From: Chrysomallon squamiferum
Lineage: Eukaryota; Mollusca; Gastropoda; Neomphalida; Peltospiridae
Assembly: GCA_012295275.1 (NCBI GenBank)
Contig: CM022678.1
Location: 556,894 to 620,893 of the forward strand
DNA: 64,000 nucleotides
Direction: 5' to 3'
Shown piece by piece: positions 49,831-64,000 of the stretch (position 1 is the stretch's first letter; each line of letters starts with the position of its first letter). The notes beneath the pieces are model-generated. The model searched no databases, had not been told where the DNA came from, and saw only the letters and a program-made list of their open reading frames with translations. A program made the position numbers and the translations under genes.

Positions 49831-49863
49831 TAAATACTGATGGAAAAGCATCCAATACCAAAG
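49831..49863 (+). CDS. Copy B exon 3: 11-codon linker
   Basis: A 33-nt exon, phase 1 on both sides, encoding INTDGKASNTK. Same length and phase as 4085-4117. Acceptor attatttcag, donor g/gtattt. Confidence 0.55.
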
Positions 49864-50138
49864 GTATTTTTTATTATTATTTCTTAAGTATTTTTATAGT
49901 TTTCTAAGCGATTCATAAATAGAAAGAAAATCATCTCACTACACTTATACCATCTAAAAGTGTGACATCTTATTATCATCATTAAATTCTGATTAACTAA
50001 AATTATGACAACAAACTGTTTTATATCAAAAACTTCACATCTGATTATGAAATTTATATGATTTTTATTTACATAATCATCTATGCTTTAAACAGTTAAT
50101 AATATATATATTTTTTGTTTCTTTATGTTGTGATACAG

Positions 50139-53100
50139 AGTGTACCAGGTCAATGTTAAACTCAGTTGACTGGAGTGTCTATGTTGAAACAAGAGCAGAG
50201 AAAAGAGGTGTTGCACTTTTGAAGAAGAACGGTGTTGTGATTGTAGTAGGATGTCCAGGTTCAGGAAAGACAACTCTAGCTTTGAGCATGATGAGACAGA
50301 TAGAAAAAGAAGAAAAAAGAGAATCTTACTTGCTGACTCATCACTCTGAATTCAGTGACATCTCTCTATCTAGAAATAACAAATATGTTGTTCTCATTGA
50401 TGATATATTTGGTAAGACGAATCTTGTTTCACATTTTAGAGACTCATGGGAACAGAAATTTCCAGAGATATGGAGTCTTGTTCATGCTGGTTCTTTGAAA
50501 TGTATTATTTCTTTAAGAAAACAAATATTTTCAGAAAGTGAAATTAGTTTGAAGGAATTTGACCTGTTTAATGAGAAACATGTTCTTGATCTGCAGAATG
50601 ATGACTGTTGTCTGCTTCATGATGAAAAGGATAAAATTCTAAACAAATATCTCAAACAAAAGGATGTTCCAATGGATGAAACTGATAAAACGACTGTCAT
50701 TTACAGTTCATGTACAGAGTTAGGATTTCCTCAGGTGTGTGTGTATTATGTTAATTCAAGTGATGCACAAAAACGAGGAGTTGAGTTTTTCAAGAAACCT
50801 GTAGAATATCTCACACAGCAGCTGGAAAATTTGAAAAAAGACAAATCTTTACAGATCAATTACCTGGTTCTACTGCTGATCTTGTTCAAAGAAGGCAGTT
50901 TCAGCATTGATTTACTGGATCCATCTCAAAATGACACCGACAGTGACATAATGAAATTAGTAAGACTGCTAGAGCGAGTCTGTCAGAGTGTAAGAAAGCC
51001 TGATCTTACAGATATAAAGAAAACAGCTGATCTAATGTGTGGTACCTATTTGAAGCTGTGTCACAATAAATATATTTTTATTCACCAGTCAGTGTTTGAC
51101 TGCTTGTTTCTGATATTTACATCAGAGTTTCCAGAGAAAGCAGCAGAATTGCTAGAAGTGTGTCCTGTCTCCATGTTGTTAGAATATGTTGTGACGCCTG
51201 GAGTATCTAACAAAAGTCACATTACATTGACTGTGAGACCTGGCTGCTTTGACTTTCTTGCTCGCAGATTTACTGACTTGCTGGCATCAGACAATGGCAG
51301 AGAAACTATTTCACATCCATCACTGAAAGATGAAGAGTTTTTAAAATACCTGATAAAGGAAAAATACTTTTGTGGTAGATTGTCTGAAATGCTGCATCAG
51401 GAAATATATGAAATAGACTATGTCAAACATTTATGTGAAAATAATGAAACTAAATACAATTATATATCTTTTGTAAATCTTTACAGTGCTAATGAAATAT
51501 TTTGCACAATTTCATGTCTTCTTGACAAAGATTCCAAATTTGACTCTAGTTACACATTGTATTTGAAAGCTGATGAAAATTGTATAGAGTTATCTTCTGT
51601 TGCAAGTTTGTGTATAGTGAATGGACTAAGAACATTGTCGAAATGTTTCATATCAAATCTGTGTAACATGAAACTAACATTTGTGATGAAAGAACTTTTG
51701 GATATTTCTTGTTTGTTTGGTGATGAAGATGTTGTGAGAATGTTGCTAAAATCAGGTGTTATTTCAACATTTGATACATTCTGTGCAGCTGCTTGTTCAA
51801 AAACAGACAGTGCTACCATACTCAAAGAACTGTTACAGTATAAGCAGGAGATGAAACTGAATATGTGTCCTCACTTGTTACATATTTCTATTTGTTCAGG
51901 TAATATAAAGATTGCCTGTCTGTTGGCTGATATGATAAATAATGAGAAACACAACAGTGAAGTCAAGGAAGAAGCTGTAAAACTGTTACTGGTTAGATTC
52001 CATAAACAAGTAAAAGTTGTGTTACATGATAGGCATGTTGTGGAATGTGAGAGGTATTTTGGAAAGGCAAAGACTATTAAAGCTGATGATGTAAACAGTC
52101 TTTTTAAGAAACTGGTTACCATTGATATAATAAATAAAATTAAAGACATTGCTATCGTTGCTGCTTGTCAGAATAGTTCAAGTCTTATGAAAGAAATAGT
52201 AAAACTCAAACCTGATTGTATAAATGATGAGAACAGAGATAAAGTACTTTTAGCAGCAGCAATGTGGGGATCTACTGACACAGTGTATTTTCTCATTGAG
52301 CAGAGATGTAATGATAAAGATGAGAACAACTGGAAGAAAAGTGAAGTACTGAAAGTGGCAGTGATGTTTAACAGTGTAGATGTTGTTCAGTGTCTTCTCG
52401 ATAAAGGAGCTGATCCAAATGTGAATGTAGCTGTTAATATGAAATTGATTCGATTCTTTGTAAAAGAAATCATATCACAAGTGTTTTCTGGTGGCATATT
52501 AATAATACAATCATTGGTTCGTCTAAAAACTATTGACAAAACTGAATTGCTTCAAGATGAACCTAGTTTGAAACTGGTGCCTTCAGACTCACCTCTTCAC
52601 ATTTCAGTTCTGCGTGGTGACCTAGATATGATAAAATCACTGATAAAGAGAAATGCTGATGTTAATGCAGTAAACAGTGAGGGAGAAACTCCACTTCATA
52701 AAGCTGTAAAAGCAGTGACACAGAGAAAGGAGGTAGCTTTGTTGTTACTTGAAAATGGTGCTGATATTAACATAACAGATAAAAGAAACAATTCAACATT
52801 GCACATAGCCTCTCAAATTGACATAGATGTAGTGAAAGAAGTAATAAAAAAATGTGATGAAATAAATGTAATTAACACTCAAGGAGAAACTCCTCTACTT
52901 TTGTCCTTATACAATAACAGACCTGAAACAGGCAAATATTTACTAAAAAATGGAGCTGATCCTAATATAACAGACAATGATAAGAATTCTGCGATACACA
53001 TAGCAGCTCAACGTGGAAATCTCGAAATTGTGACAGCACTGATTGAAAAAGGGGTTGATGTAGACGTTAAAAACAGTAAAGATGAAACACCACTTACTAT

Positions 53101-56100
53101 AGCTATGAAATCTAAAACGCAGAAAGTAGTTTTGTATTTACTGGAACATGGAGCTGATCCTAATTTAACTAACTGTTTTAACAATTCTACTTTACACTTA
53201 GCAGCTGAACATGGAAATATGGAAATTGTGACATCACAGATTGAAAAAGGTGTTGATGTAGACGTTAAAAGCAGTAACGGTGAAACTCCTCTTTTTACAG
53301 CTGTTAAGTATAAACAGAACAAAGTAGCGTTTTATCTGCTGGAACGTGGAGCTCATCCTAATGTAATAGACAATGATTACAATTCGCTTTTACACATAGC
53401 AGTCAAAAATGCAAATATAGAAATTGTGAAAGCACTGATTGAAAAAGGTGCTGATGTAAATATTAAAAACTGTCGAGGTGAAATTCCTCTTTTTACCGCT
53501 TTTAAGTATAAACATAACAAAGTAGTTGCGTATTTACGCGAAGACGAACCTTTGAACCAAGTAGTTTCTTATTTATTAGACCACGGAGCTGATCCTAATT
53601 TAACAGACAATGATAACAACTCTGTTTTACACCTAGCAGCTGAGCATGGAAATATAAAAATTGTGACAGCACTGATTGAAAAAGGTTTAGATGTAAATAT
53701 TCAAAACTGTAGGGGTGAAACTCCTCTTTTTGCAGCTGTTAGCTATCAACAGAGACAAGTAGTTTTGTATTTAATGGAACATGAAGCTGATCCTACTTTA
53801 AGAAACAATGATAACAATTCTGTTTTACACCTAGCAGCAAAATATCGAAATATTGAAATTGTGACAGCACTGATTCAAAAAGGTGTTGCTGTAAATATTA
53901 GAAATAATAATGGTGAGACCCCTCTTTCTACAGCAATTATGCATCACCACAAAAAAGTATTTTATTATTTACTAGAACATGGAGCTGATCTTAATTTAAA
54001 AGATACTAATAACAATTCTATTTTACACGTAGCAGCTAAATATGGAAATATAGAACTAGTGACAGCACTGATTGAAAAAGGGTTTTTTGTAAATATTAAA
54101 AATAGCCGAGGTGAAACTCCCCTTTTTAAAATTGTTGAGAATCAAGGATTTTTCTCATTACAAGGACACGAACGTTTGAACAATCTATTTTTTTATCTCC
54201 TCAGAAATGGAGCCGATCCCAATTTAAGAGACAATGATAACAATTCTGTTTTACACCTAGCAGCTAAACAAGGATTTATTGAAATTGTGACAGCACTGAT
54301 TGAAAAAGGTTTTGGGGTAAATATTAAAAACAGGCGAGGTCAAACTCCTCTTTTTACAGCTTTTACTTATAATGAACTTGAACCATCTCTGAACAATGAA
54401 AAATGTAAAGTAGTTTTGTACTTATTGGAACATGGAGCTGATCCTAATTTATCAGACAATGATAACAATTCTGTTTTACACCTAGCAGCTAAACATGGAA
54501 ACATAGAAATTGTGAAAGCACTGATTGAAAAAGGTGCAGACGTAAATATTAGAAACAACACAGGTGTAACACCTGTTTTTATAGCTGTTGGGGCTAAACA
54601 GACAAAAATAGTTTTGTATTTACTGGAACACGGAGCTCATCCTATTTTAACAGACCATCATAACAATTCTGTTTTACACGTAGCAGCTCTAAATGGAAAT
54701 GTAGAACTTGTGACCGCACTGATTGAAAAAGGTGCTGATGTAAATCTTAGAAACTGCCAAGGCTACACTCCTCTTTTTTCAGCTCTTTGTAGCTATGTAT
54801 TTGATCCTTCTCTGAAGAATGAAATATGTAAAGTTTTGTATTTACTGGAACATGAAGCTCATCCTAATTTAACAGACAATGATACCAATTCTGTTTTACA
54901 CATAGCGTATTCACTTACAAATATAGAAACTGTAACAGCACTGATTGAAAAAGCTGTTGATGTAAATATTAGAAACAGCCAAGGCGACAGTCGTCTTTTT
55001 ACAGCTCTTTCTAACTGTCAACTTGACCCATCTCTGAAGAATAAAATATGTAAAGTAGTTTTGTACTTATTGGAACATGGAGCTGATCCAAATTCAATAG
55101 ACAATGATAACAATTCTGTTTTACACATAGCGTCTTCACTTACAAATATAGAAACTGTAACAGCACTGATTGAAAAAGGTGTCGATGTAAATATTAGAAA
55201 CAGCCGAGGTCAAACTCCTCTTTTTACAGCTCTTTCTAACTATGAATGTCATTCATCTCTGAAGAATGAAATATGTAAAGTAGTTTTGTACTTATTGGAA
55301 CATGGAGCTGATCCAAATTTAATAGACAATGATAACAATTCTGTTTTACACATAGCGTCTTCACTTACAAATATAGAAACTGTAACAGCACTGATTGAAA
55401 AAGGTGTCGATGTAAATATTAGAAACAGCCGAGGTCAAACTCCTCTTTTTACAGCTCTTTCTAACTATGAACGTCATTCATCTCTGAAGAATGAAATATG
55501 TAAAGTAGTTTTGTACTTATTGGAACATGGAGCTGATCCAAATTTAAAACTCACTGACAACAATTCTGTTTTACACCTAGCAGCTGCAGTTGCAGATATA
55601 GATATTGTGAGAGCACTGATTGAAAAAGGTGCTGATGTAAATATTAGAAACGGCGAAGGTGCAACTGCTTTATCTATTGCTTTTAGTTACCGTAGAGATG
55701 ATCCATCTATGAAGAATGAAATATGTAAAGTAGTTTCGTATTTACTGGAACATGGAGCTGATCCTAATTTAAAACTCGCTGACAACAATTTTGTTTTACA
55801 CCTAGCAGCTGCACTTGGAAATATAGAAATTGTGAGAGCACTGATTGAAAAAGGTGCTGATGTAAATATTAGAAACGGCGAAGGTGCAACTGCTTTATTT
55901 ACAGCTTTTGCTTACGGTGAATATGAACCATCTATGAAGAATGAAATATGTAAAGTAGTTTCGTATTTACTGGAACATGGAGCTGATCCTAATTTAACAT
56001 ACAATGACGACAACTCTGTTTTACACCTAGCAGCTGCACGTGCAAATATAGAAATTGTGAGAGCACTGATTGAAAAAGGTGCTGATGTAAATATTAGAAA

Positions 56101-57364
56101 CAGCCAAGGTCAAACTCCTCTTTTTACAGCTTTTGGTTACAGACAAAATGATCCATCTCTGAAGAATGAAATAGGTAAAGTAGTTTCGTATTTACTGGAA
56201 CACGGAGCTGATGCTAATTTAACAGACACTGACAACTATTCTGTTTTACACCTAGCAGCTGAACTTGGAAATGAAGAAATTGTGAGAGCACTGATTGAAA
56301 AAGGTTTTCAAATAAATATTAAAAACAGCCAAGATGAGACTCCTCTTTTGATAGCACTTAAGTATCAACAGAACAAAGTAGTTTTGTATTTAATGGAACA
56401 CGGAGGTGATCCTAATTTAACAGACACTGACAACTATTCTGTTTTACAGCTGGCAGCTGCATTTGGAAATATAGAACTTGTGACAACACTGATTGAAAAA
56501 GGTGCTGATATAAATAGTAAAGACAGCCAAGGGCTCACTCCTCTTTTTATTTCTCTTTTTTGCAGTATACACGACTCATCTCTGAATGTTGAAAAATATA
56601 AAGTATTTTTCTATTTGCTGGAACATGGAGCTAATCCTAATATAACAGACAATGATAACGATTCTGTTTTACACTTAACAGCTCATCAAGGATATATAGA
56701 AATTGTGACAGCACTGATTGAAAAAGGTGCTGATGTAAATATTAGAAACAGAAGAGGTGAAACTCCTCTTTTTGCAGCTCTTGCTTACAATGAATGTGGT
56801 CCACCTCTGAAGGATGAAAACTGTAATGTAGCTTTGTATTTATTGGAACATGGAGCTGATCCTACATTAACGGACAATGATAACAATTCTGTTTTACACC
56901 TAGCAGCTAAACAAGGATTTATTGAAATTGTCACAGCACTGATTCAAATAGGTGTTGATGTAAACATTAAAAACAGTCGAGGTGAAACGCCTCTTCTTAT
57001 TGCTGTTAAACATGCACATTGGATACAGGTTTTGTATTTTCTACGGCGAGAACCTTCGAAGAAAGTAAATTTGTATAAACAACGACATCAAGCTTTGAAG
57101 AAAGTAGCTTTGTATTTACTGGAACATGGAGCTGATCCTTATTTAACAGACAATGAAAATGATTTTGTTTTACAGCAAGCAATGAAACATAGAAATGTTG
57201 ATGTTATATTAGCAGTGACTGAAAAAGGTAGAGATGTAAATACTAAACATAGTCGAGATGAAACTCCTCTTGATAAAGCAAAGAGTTGTAACAGAAGGGG
57301 AATTATTTTAAGTTTACTGAGAATGGTGCTAACGATATTAACAGATAGATACATTTTGTTATAA
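50139..57364 (+). CDS. Gene copy B exon 4: STAND (nSTAND3-like) NTPase with long ankyrin-repeat array
   Basis: One uninterrupted 7.2-kb exon after gatacag; an internal ATG at 50153 would give 2403 residues, and the model from ATG 46260 gives 2474. Numbering from 50153: P-loop GCPGSGKTT 33-41, Walker B VVLIDD 79-84, a KCIISLRKQ sensor-like strand near 120. This makes it a STAND P-loop NTPase, most like nSTAND3. Residues about 420-800 are a helical, degenerate ankyrin-like linker. From about 810 to 2385 there are about 21 modules, each a pair of ankyrin repeats: 'NNSVLHLAA..GNIEIVTALIEKGADVN' then 'TPLF...VLYLLEHGADPNL'. Several modules carry an extra 8-10 residues (such as PSLKNEICK). A 1-nt loss near the end changes the last residues. 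No signal peptide or membrane segment: cytosolic. Role as an immune or cell-death sensor is inferred from family architecture. Confidence 0.88.
55083..55540 (+). repeat. Nearly identical 225-bp tandem ankyrin modules within copy B
   Basis: Two consecutive 75-codon modules differ by only a few bases (for example TATGAATGTCATTC versus TATGAACGTCATTC, 225 bp apart). Neighbouring modules are far more diverged. This is a recent in-frame duplication inside the exon. Confidence 0.85.
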
Positions 57365-58552
57365 ATGCACATAGACTATCACTTTTAAGTGCAAGATTAC
57401 CTAGTGAGAATATTTTAAAATTATGCTGAAATTTGTGCTTATTTTTATGTAATTTGTATCAGTATATTCAATTGCGAGTTAAGTATTATGTACAGTTGTG
57501 ACTTTCCAATTCAAAAGTGTAATTACTGATTCATTCGTCAGACAAATCTTCAAATTAAAGTCAATGTGAGTTTGTGTAATTATATTGCTGTGTAGTCTGG
57601 TGTGTATCTAGATTCTGTAAATTGTTTCTATTCAGATATTGCATTACTGTCATGTGCACTCTGCTGTTTCTATTCAATGTGTGTTGTAGTTTTTGTTTCT
57701 TTGCAAATATTGTATTATCATATTATATAGTCTGTTTTATATATTCAAATATACTATTAATGTATGGTGTAGATTTTGTTTCGATACAATTACTGTATTA
57801 GTATATTGTGTAATGTATTGAGACTATACAAATATTGTATTAATGTATTGTACAGAGTCTACTGTATCTATTCAAATATTGTATTAATGTATGATGTAGT
57901 TTTTGATTCTATGCATATATCACATTGCCATATTGTATAGTCTATTCTATCTATTCAAATATTCTATAATATATGGCATAGTTTTTGTTTCTATAAACAT
58001 TTTGTATAACCATATTCCATAATCTTTTGTATCTATTCAAATATTGTCTTAGTTGTACAGTTTAAAATATTTATACATAACAAGAAATATTATTGTATGA
58101 AATTATAAAAATGATTTTTACTTTTCACTAAAATACTTGTGGATTTCTTGCTCAGTTCAATTTAAAAAGATGTTCAGATAAGTTAGGGTTCAATAATCAT
58201 ACAACAATACTAATAGTATTAATTTTGATCAGGTTATTCAGTCAGTGAAAAGTCAGACAGTTTTTAAATGAGATTTGTTATTCATGATGACTTGATTATT
58301 AACTGTGTTACTATTAGAATAGTGTGAAAATATCTGTTAAACAGGATGTCATAATTAAAGTTGTGTTTTAATGTTGAGTGCACATTTTTAATGTATGTGT
58401 TGGGTTTTTTTTCATAAAATTGTTCTGTATTAGTGAATGTTTTACTATGTTTGTACAAGGTAAATTTGTATGTTGTTAAATGTAAAGGTTGTTTTAATTA
58501 AAAAAAAATTACATTCTGTAGTACTAAATAGTACTAAATATTTTTACTATAC

Positions 58553-58587
<35 letters not shown>

Positions 58588-59330
58588 TTGTATTAGAGGC
58601 TGTTTTTTATTGTTAGTTTCATTTGTTTTATTGTCATATAAAAGAAATATATGGATGTTTTCTTGTATTAATTAAGAGATACATTCACATAATGTTTACG
58701 TTTGACTAAATTATCATTAGAAAATAGAGAATAATCAAATTAATAAAGTAAATGTAAGTTTTCTATGTGAATACCTGTTGACTACATTTATATAAAACAT
58801 TGCAAATATAAATATGTGTGTGTGTGTGTGTGTGTGTGATTATGCATATATATGTCTTTGTATATAATCTGTGTGTGTACGTGTGTCTGTTTGATCTGTT
58901 TAAGTACCATAAAGTAGTAATAAAGTAATGTTAATGTAATAAAGTCTTCATTTTTCTGTTTAATAATTATAAAATAGCGAATAATGAATAAACTAAATTT
59001 GAGTTTAAATTACGAATATTTTTCGTTAATAATCTTCACATTTATCTATTTATTAATTTAAAAAGAGCCAATAATTATAATAGCAAATTTTAAATTAGGA
59101 GTATTTTTGTTTTATAATGTTTAAATTTATCTATTTTATAATTATAAAATATTAAATAAATAATAAAGTATATTTAAATTAAGAATATTTGAATTTAATA
59201 ATGTTTTCATTTTCCTGTTTGACACTTAACTATGAGTGTGCAGTAAAACTGATTTAATCTGTGTGACAACATTTTAATACTTCTGTTATTGTACTTGTAA
59301 ATAATTTGAATCAAATCAATGTTTGTGATG
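57365..59330 (+). other. 3' flank of copy B, paralogous to 7296-10640
   Basis: Aligned blocks: 57380-57430, 57510-57525 (the empty site of the THAP element), 58200-58320 and 58960-59280. No clear AATAAA near the stop codon; ATTAAA at about 57554. No gene seen. Confidence 0.65.
57620..58060. repeat. Tandem repeats (about 85-100 bp unit), copy B 3' flank
   Basis: About five degenerate units, each with tctattcaaatattgtattaatgtatg-type and gtagtttttgtttctat-type halves; shorter counterpart at 8960-9220. Confidence 0.6.
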
Positions 59331-59331
59331 A

Positions 59332-59332
<1 letters not shown>

Positions 59333-59404
<72 letters not shown>
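59333..59404. repeat. (ATT)n microsatellite
   Basis: Pure ATT run of about 24 units. Confidence 0.95.
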
Positions 59405-59405
<1 letters not shown>

Positions 59406-59617
59406 GAATTATTTTGAGGAATATATTTGACTTTATATTAAACATAATGATTTATTTATTTTTCTATTTGGTTTTAATATTTTGGTTTGTCTTCATGTTT
59501 CTTTTTTTACCTTGAAGATATTCCATACATAATATCGTTTTGTTATTAAACTGTAATTTTTGTTCAAGTAATCTATTAATTAATATAAAATGTAGTATTG
59601 AAAAGTCATTTTTGAAT

Positions 59618-59634
59618 TTCTTCTTCTTCTTCTT

Positions 59635-59665
<31 letters not shown>

Positions 59666-59762
59666 TTATTATTATTATTATTATCATTATTATTATCATT
59701 ATTATTATTATTAGAAGTAGCAGTATTAGTCGTCGTCGTCGTCGTAGTAGTAGTAGTATTTT
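59618..59762. repeat. Compound (CTT)n-(ATT)n-(CGT)n-(AGT)n microsatellite
   Basis: Successive triplet tracts, interrupted once by agaagtagcag. Confidence 0.9.
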
Positions 59763-59769
59763 ATATTGG

Positions 59770-62600
<2,831 letters not shown>

Positions 62601-62629
62601 TGACTACTAAAACAATACAGGTGAGTTCA

Positions 62630-62889
62630 TCGTCTCATTATCCAGTTATTTTGATTTTCTGGCCAATACGTGTACAGTATCTGGTTTTAACAACATTCCT
62701 GTTTATTAACTGAAATTTCCTAAAAGTTAAAATTGTTATGAAATTAAACTATTAATACTTTTTTATGGAAAGGATTCAAGGATTCCATCCTGTCCCTTCC
62801 ATCTAGTTATTACTCTTTCAGTCTTGAGTATTAAGTTATTTATTTTATTTATTTCATTTCATTTATTTATTTCATTTTTTTTTTTGTTA

Positions 62890-62966
<77 letters not shown>

Positions 62967-63260
62967 TAATATTTATTCGTAAGTAATTTTTTTTAAATTA
63001 ATGATTAATATTTTCTTGTACTTTTAAATAACAGGTTGGATGAATGAGTGTAACTCTTTCATAATAAAATAAAAACATGATTTAATTACTTGAGAATGTT
63101 AATTTAACAAGTCATTCAGTATGAAATGATAAATTTGAAAACATAAAAGATTTCTTCTGTTGACTGGACAGAGCAGTTGTGTGGTAAGTAATCAAAACTA
63201 GTTTAACATAAAACAACTAAAGTCTAAATTGAACTGTAAATTCTAAACAAATATTTTCAT
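62630..63260 (+). repeat. 5' flank of a further gene unit (matches 43010-43490)
   Basis: ccagttattttgattttct, then cctgtttattaactgaaatt and, after an (ATT)n tract (62893-62964), tctgttgactggacagagcagttgtgtg and gtttaacataaaacaactaaa match 43013-43470. In copy B this lies about 0.8 kb before the conserved proximal flank. Confidence 0.55.
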
Positions 63261-63341
63261 TTCACTGACTGGATATGAAAAAGAGGCTATCAACATCAGT
63301 CAGGATTTCGTCTGTATGTCCGTGTGTATGTGTCAGTCCCA

Positions 63342-63910
63342 GTTTGTGAGATATTAACAGTTACGTTGTGAGATATTAAGAGTCAGGCTGTCAGATACTA
63401 ACAGTCAGGTTGTGAGATACTAACAGGTTGTTTGATATTAACACAGGTTGTGAGATCCTAACAATCAGATTGTGAGATACTAACACAGGTTGAGAAAAAC
63501 TAACAGTCAGGTTCTGTGATACTAACACAGGCTGTGTGATACTAAAACAGGCTGTGTGATACTAACACAGGTTGTGTGATACTAAAACAGGTTGTGTGAT
63601 ACTAAAACAGGCTGTGTGATACTAAAACAGGTTGTGTGATACTAAAACAGGCTGTGTGATACTAAAACAGGTTGAGAGATATTAACAGTCAGGTTGTGTG
63701 ATACTAACAGACAGGTTGTATGATACTAACAGACAGGTTGTGTGATACTAACAGACAGGTTGAGAGATACTAACACAGGTTGAGAGATACTAACACAGGT
63801 TGTGAGATACTAACAGACAGGTTGTGTGATACTAACACAGGTTGTGAGATACTAACACTGGTTGAGAGTTACAAACACAGGTTGTGAAATGCTAACAGGT
63901 TGTGAGATAC
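63342..63910. repeat. Minisatellite, 20-23 bp unit
   Basis: About 27 units of tgtgatactaacacaggt, alternating between a 20-bp form (taaaacaggttgtgtgatac) and a longer form carrying agtcagg or agacagg. The array separates the flank match at 62.6-63.25 kb from whatever follows, and is bordered by (GTAT)n/(GGAT)n at 63908-64000. Confidence 0.9.
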
Positions 63911-64000
63911 ATGTATGTATGTGTGGATGGATGAATGGATGTATGTATATAAGTACGTGTATGTATGTATGCATGTTTGTATGTTTCTGTGTGTATGGAT

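Noticed and set aside
53008-53322. Open frames on the minus strand of the ankyrin region
   Set aside because: Shadows of the repetitive plus-strand coding sequence; they recur at each module.

Overview
The window looks like nuclear DNA of an invertebrate animal, most likely a mollusc. It is strongly AT-rich and full of (ATT)n, (TTTA)n, (AT)n and (CA)n arrays. It has spliced genes with GT-AG introns, and its only substantial genes are copies of a large STAND-type NTPase with ankyrin repeats, a gene type I associate with expanded molluscan immune-like families. The species cannot be named from the sequence.

Layout. Copy A (about 1-10.6 kb) and copy B (about 41.9-59.4 kb) are two paralogous units of one gene on the + strand, with matching 5' flank, introns, exons and 3' flank. 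Both follow the same four-exon plan with every intron in phase 1: exon 1 encodes a Ser/Thr-rich N-terminus (a short TAV-containing repeat in copy A); exon 2 (23-28 codons) carries a RHIM-like amyloid motif; exon 3 is an 11-codon linker; exon 4 is one very long exon with a P-loop NTPase (closest to nSTAND3), a helical linker and ankyrin repeats. Copy B keeps an uninterrupted 7.2 kb exon 4 with about 21 two-repeat ankyrin modules, but its first exon is eroded. Copy A keeps the N-terminal and RHIM-like exons intact, but exon 4 stops just after the NTPase and the ankyrin part is wrecked. A third, heavily deleted fossil lies at 12.4-12.7 kb. Sequence at 62.6-63.25 kb matches the 5' flank of copy B, so another unit probably begins just past the window. 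The locus is a decayed tandem array.

Between the genes (about 12.7-41.8 kb) I find no convincing gene. This stretch is a mosaic of degenerate repeat modules reused many times, often in the same order, mixed with microsatellites. Two mobile elements can be defined through paralogous empty sites: a 1.26 kb element with a THAP-like zinc-finger fragment in the 3' flank of copy A, and a 241 bp hAT-type MITE at 35.9 kb. A Cys-rich fragment at 21.4 kb and a few exon-like pieces (15.05, 38.7 kb) are weak candidates only.

How the gene may work (inference). Ankyrin repeats would bind a ligand, the STAND NTPase would act as an oligomerisation switch, and the RHIM-like segment would nucleate an amyloid-type signal. 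This is the layout of NLR-like amyloid-signalling receptors in fungi and bacteria, here with the RHIM-type motif on its own symmetric phase-1 exon in an animal STAND-ankyrin gene.
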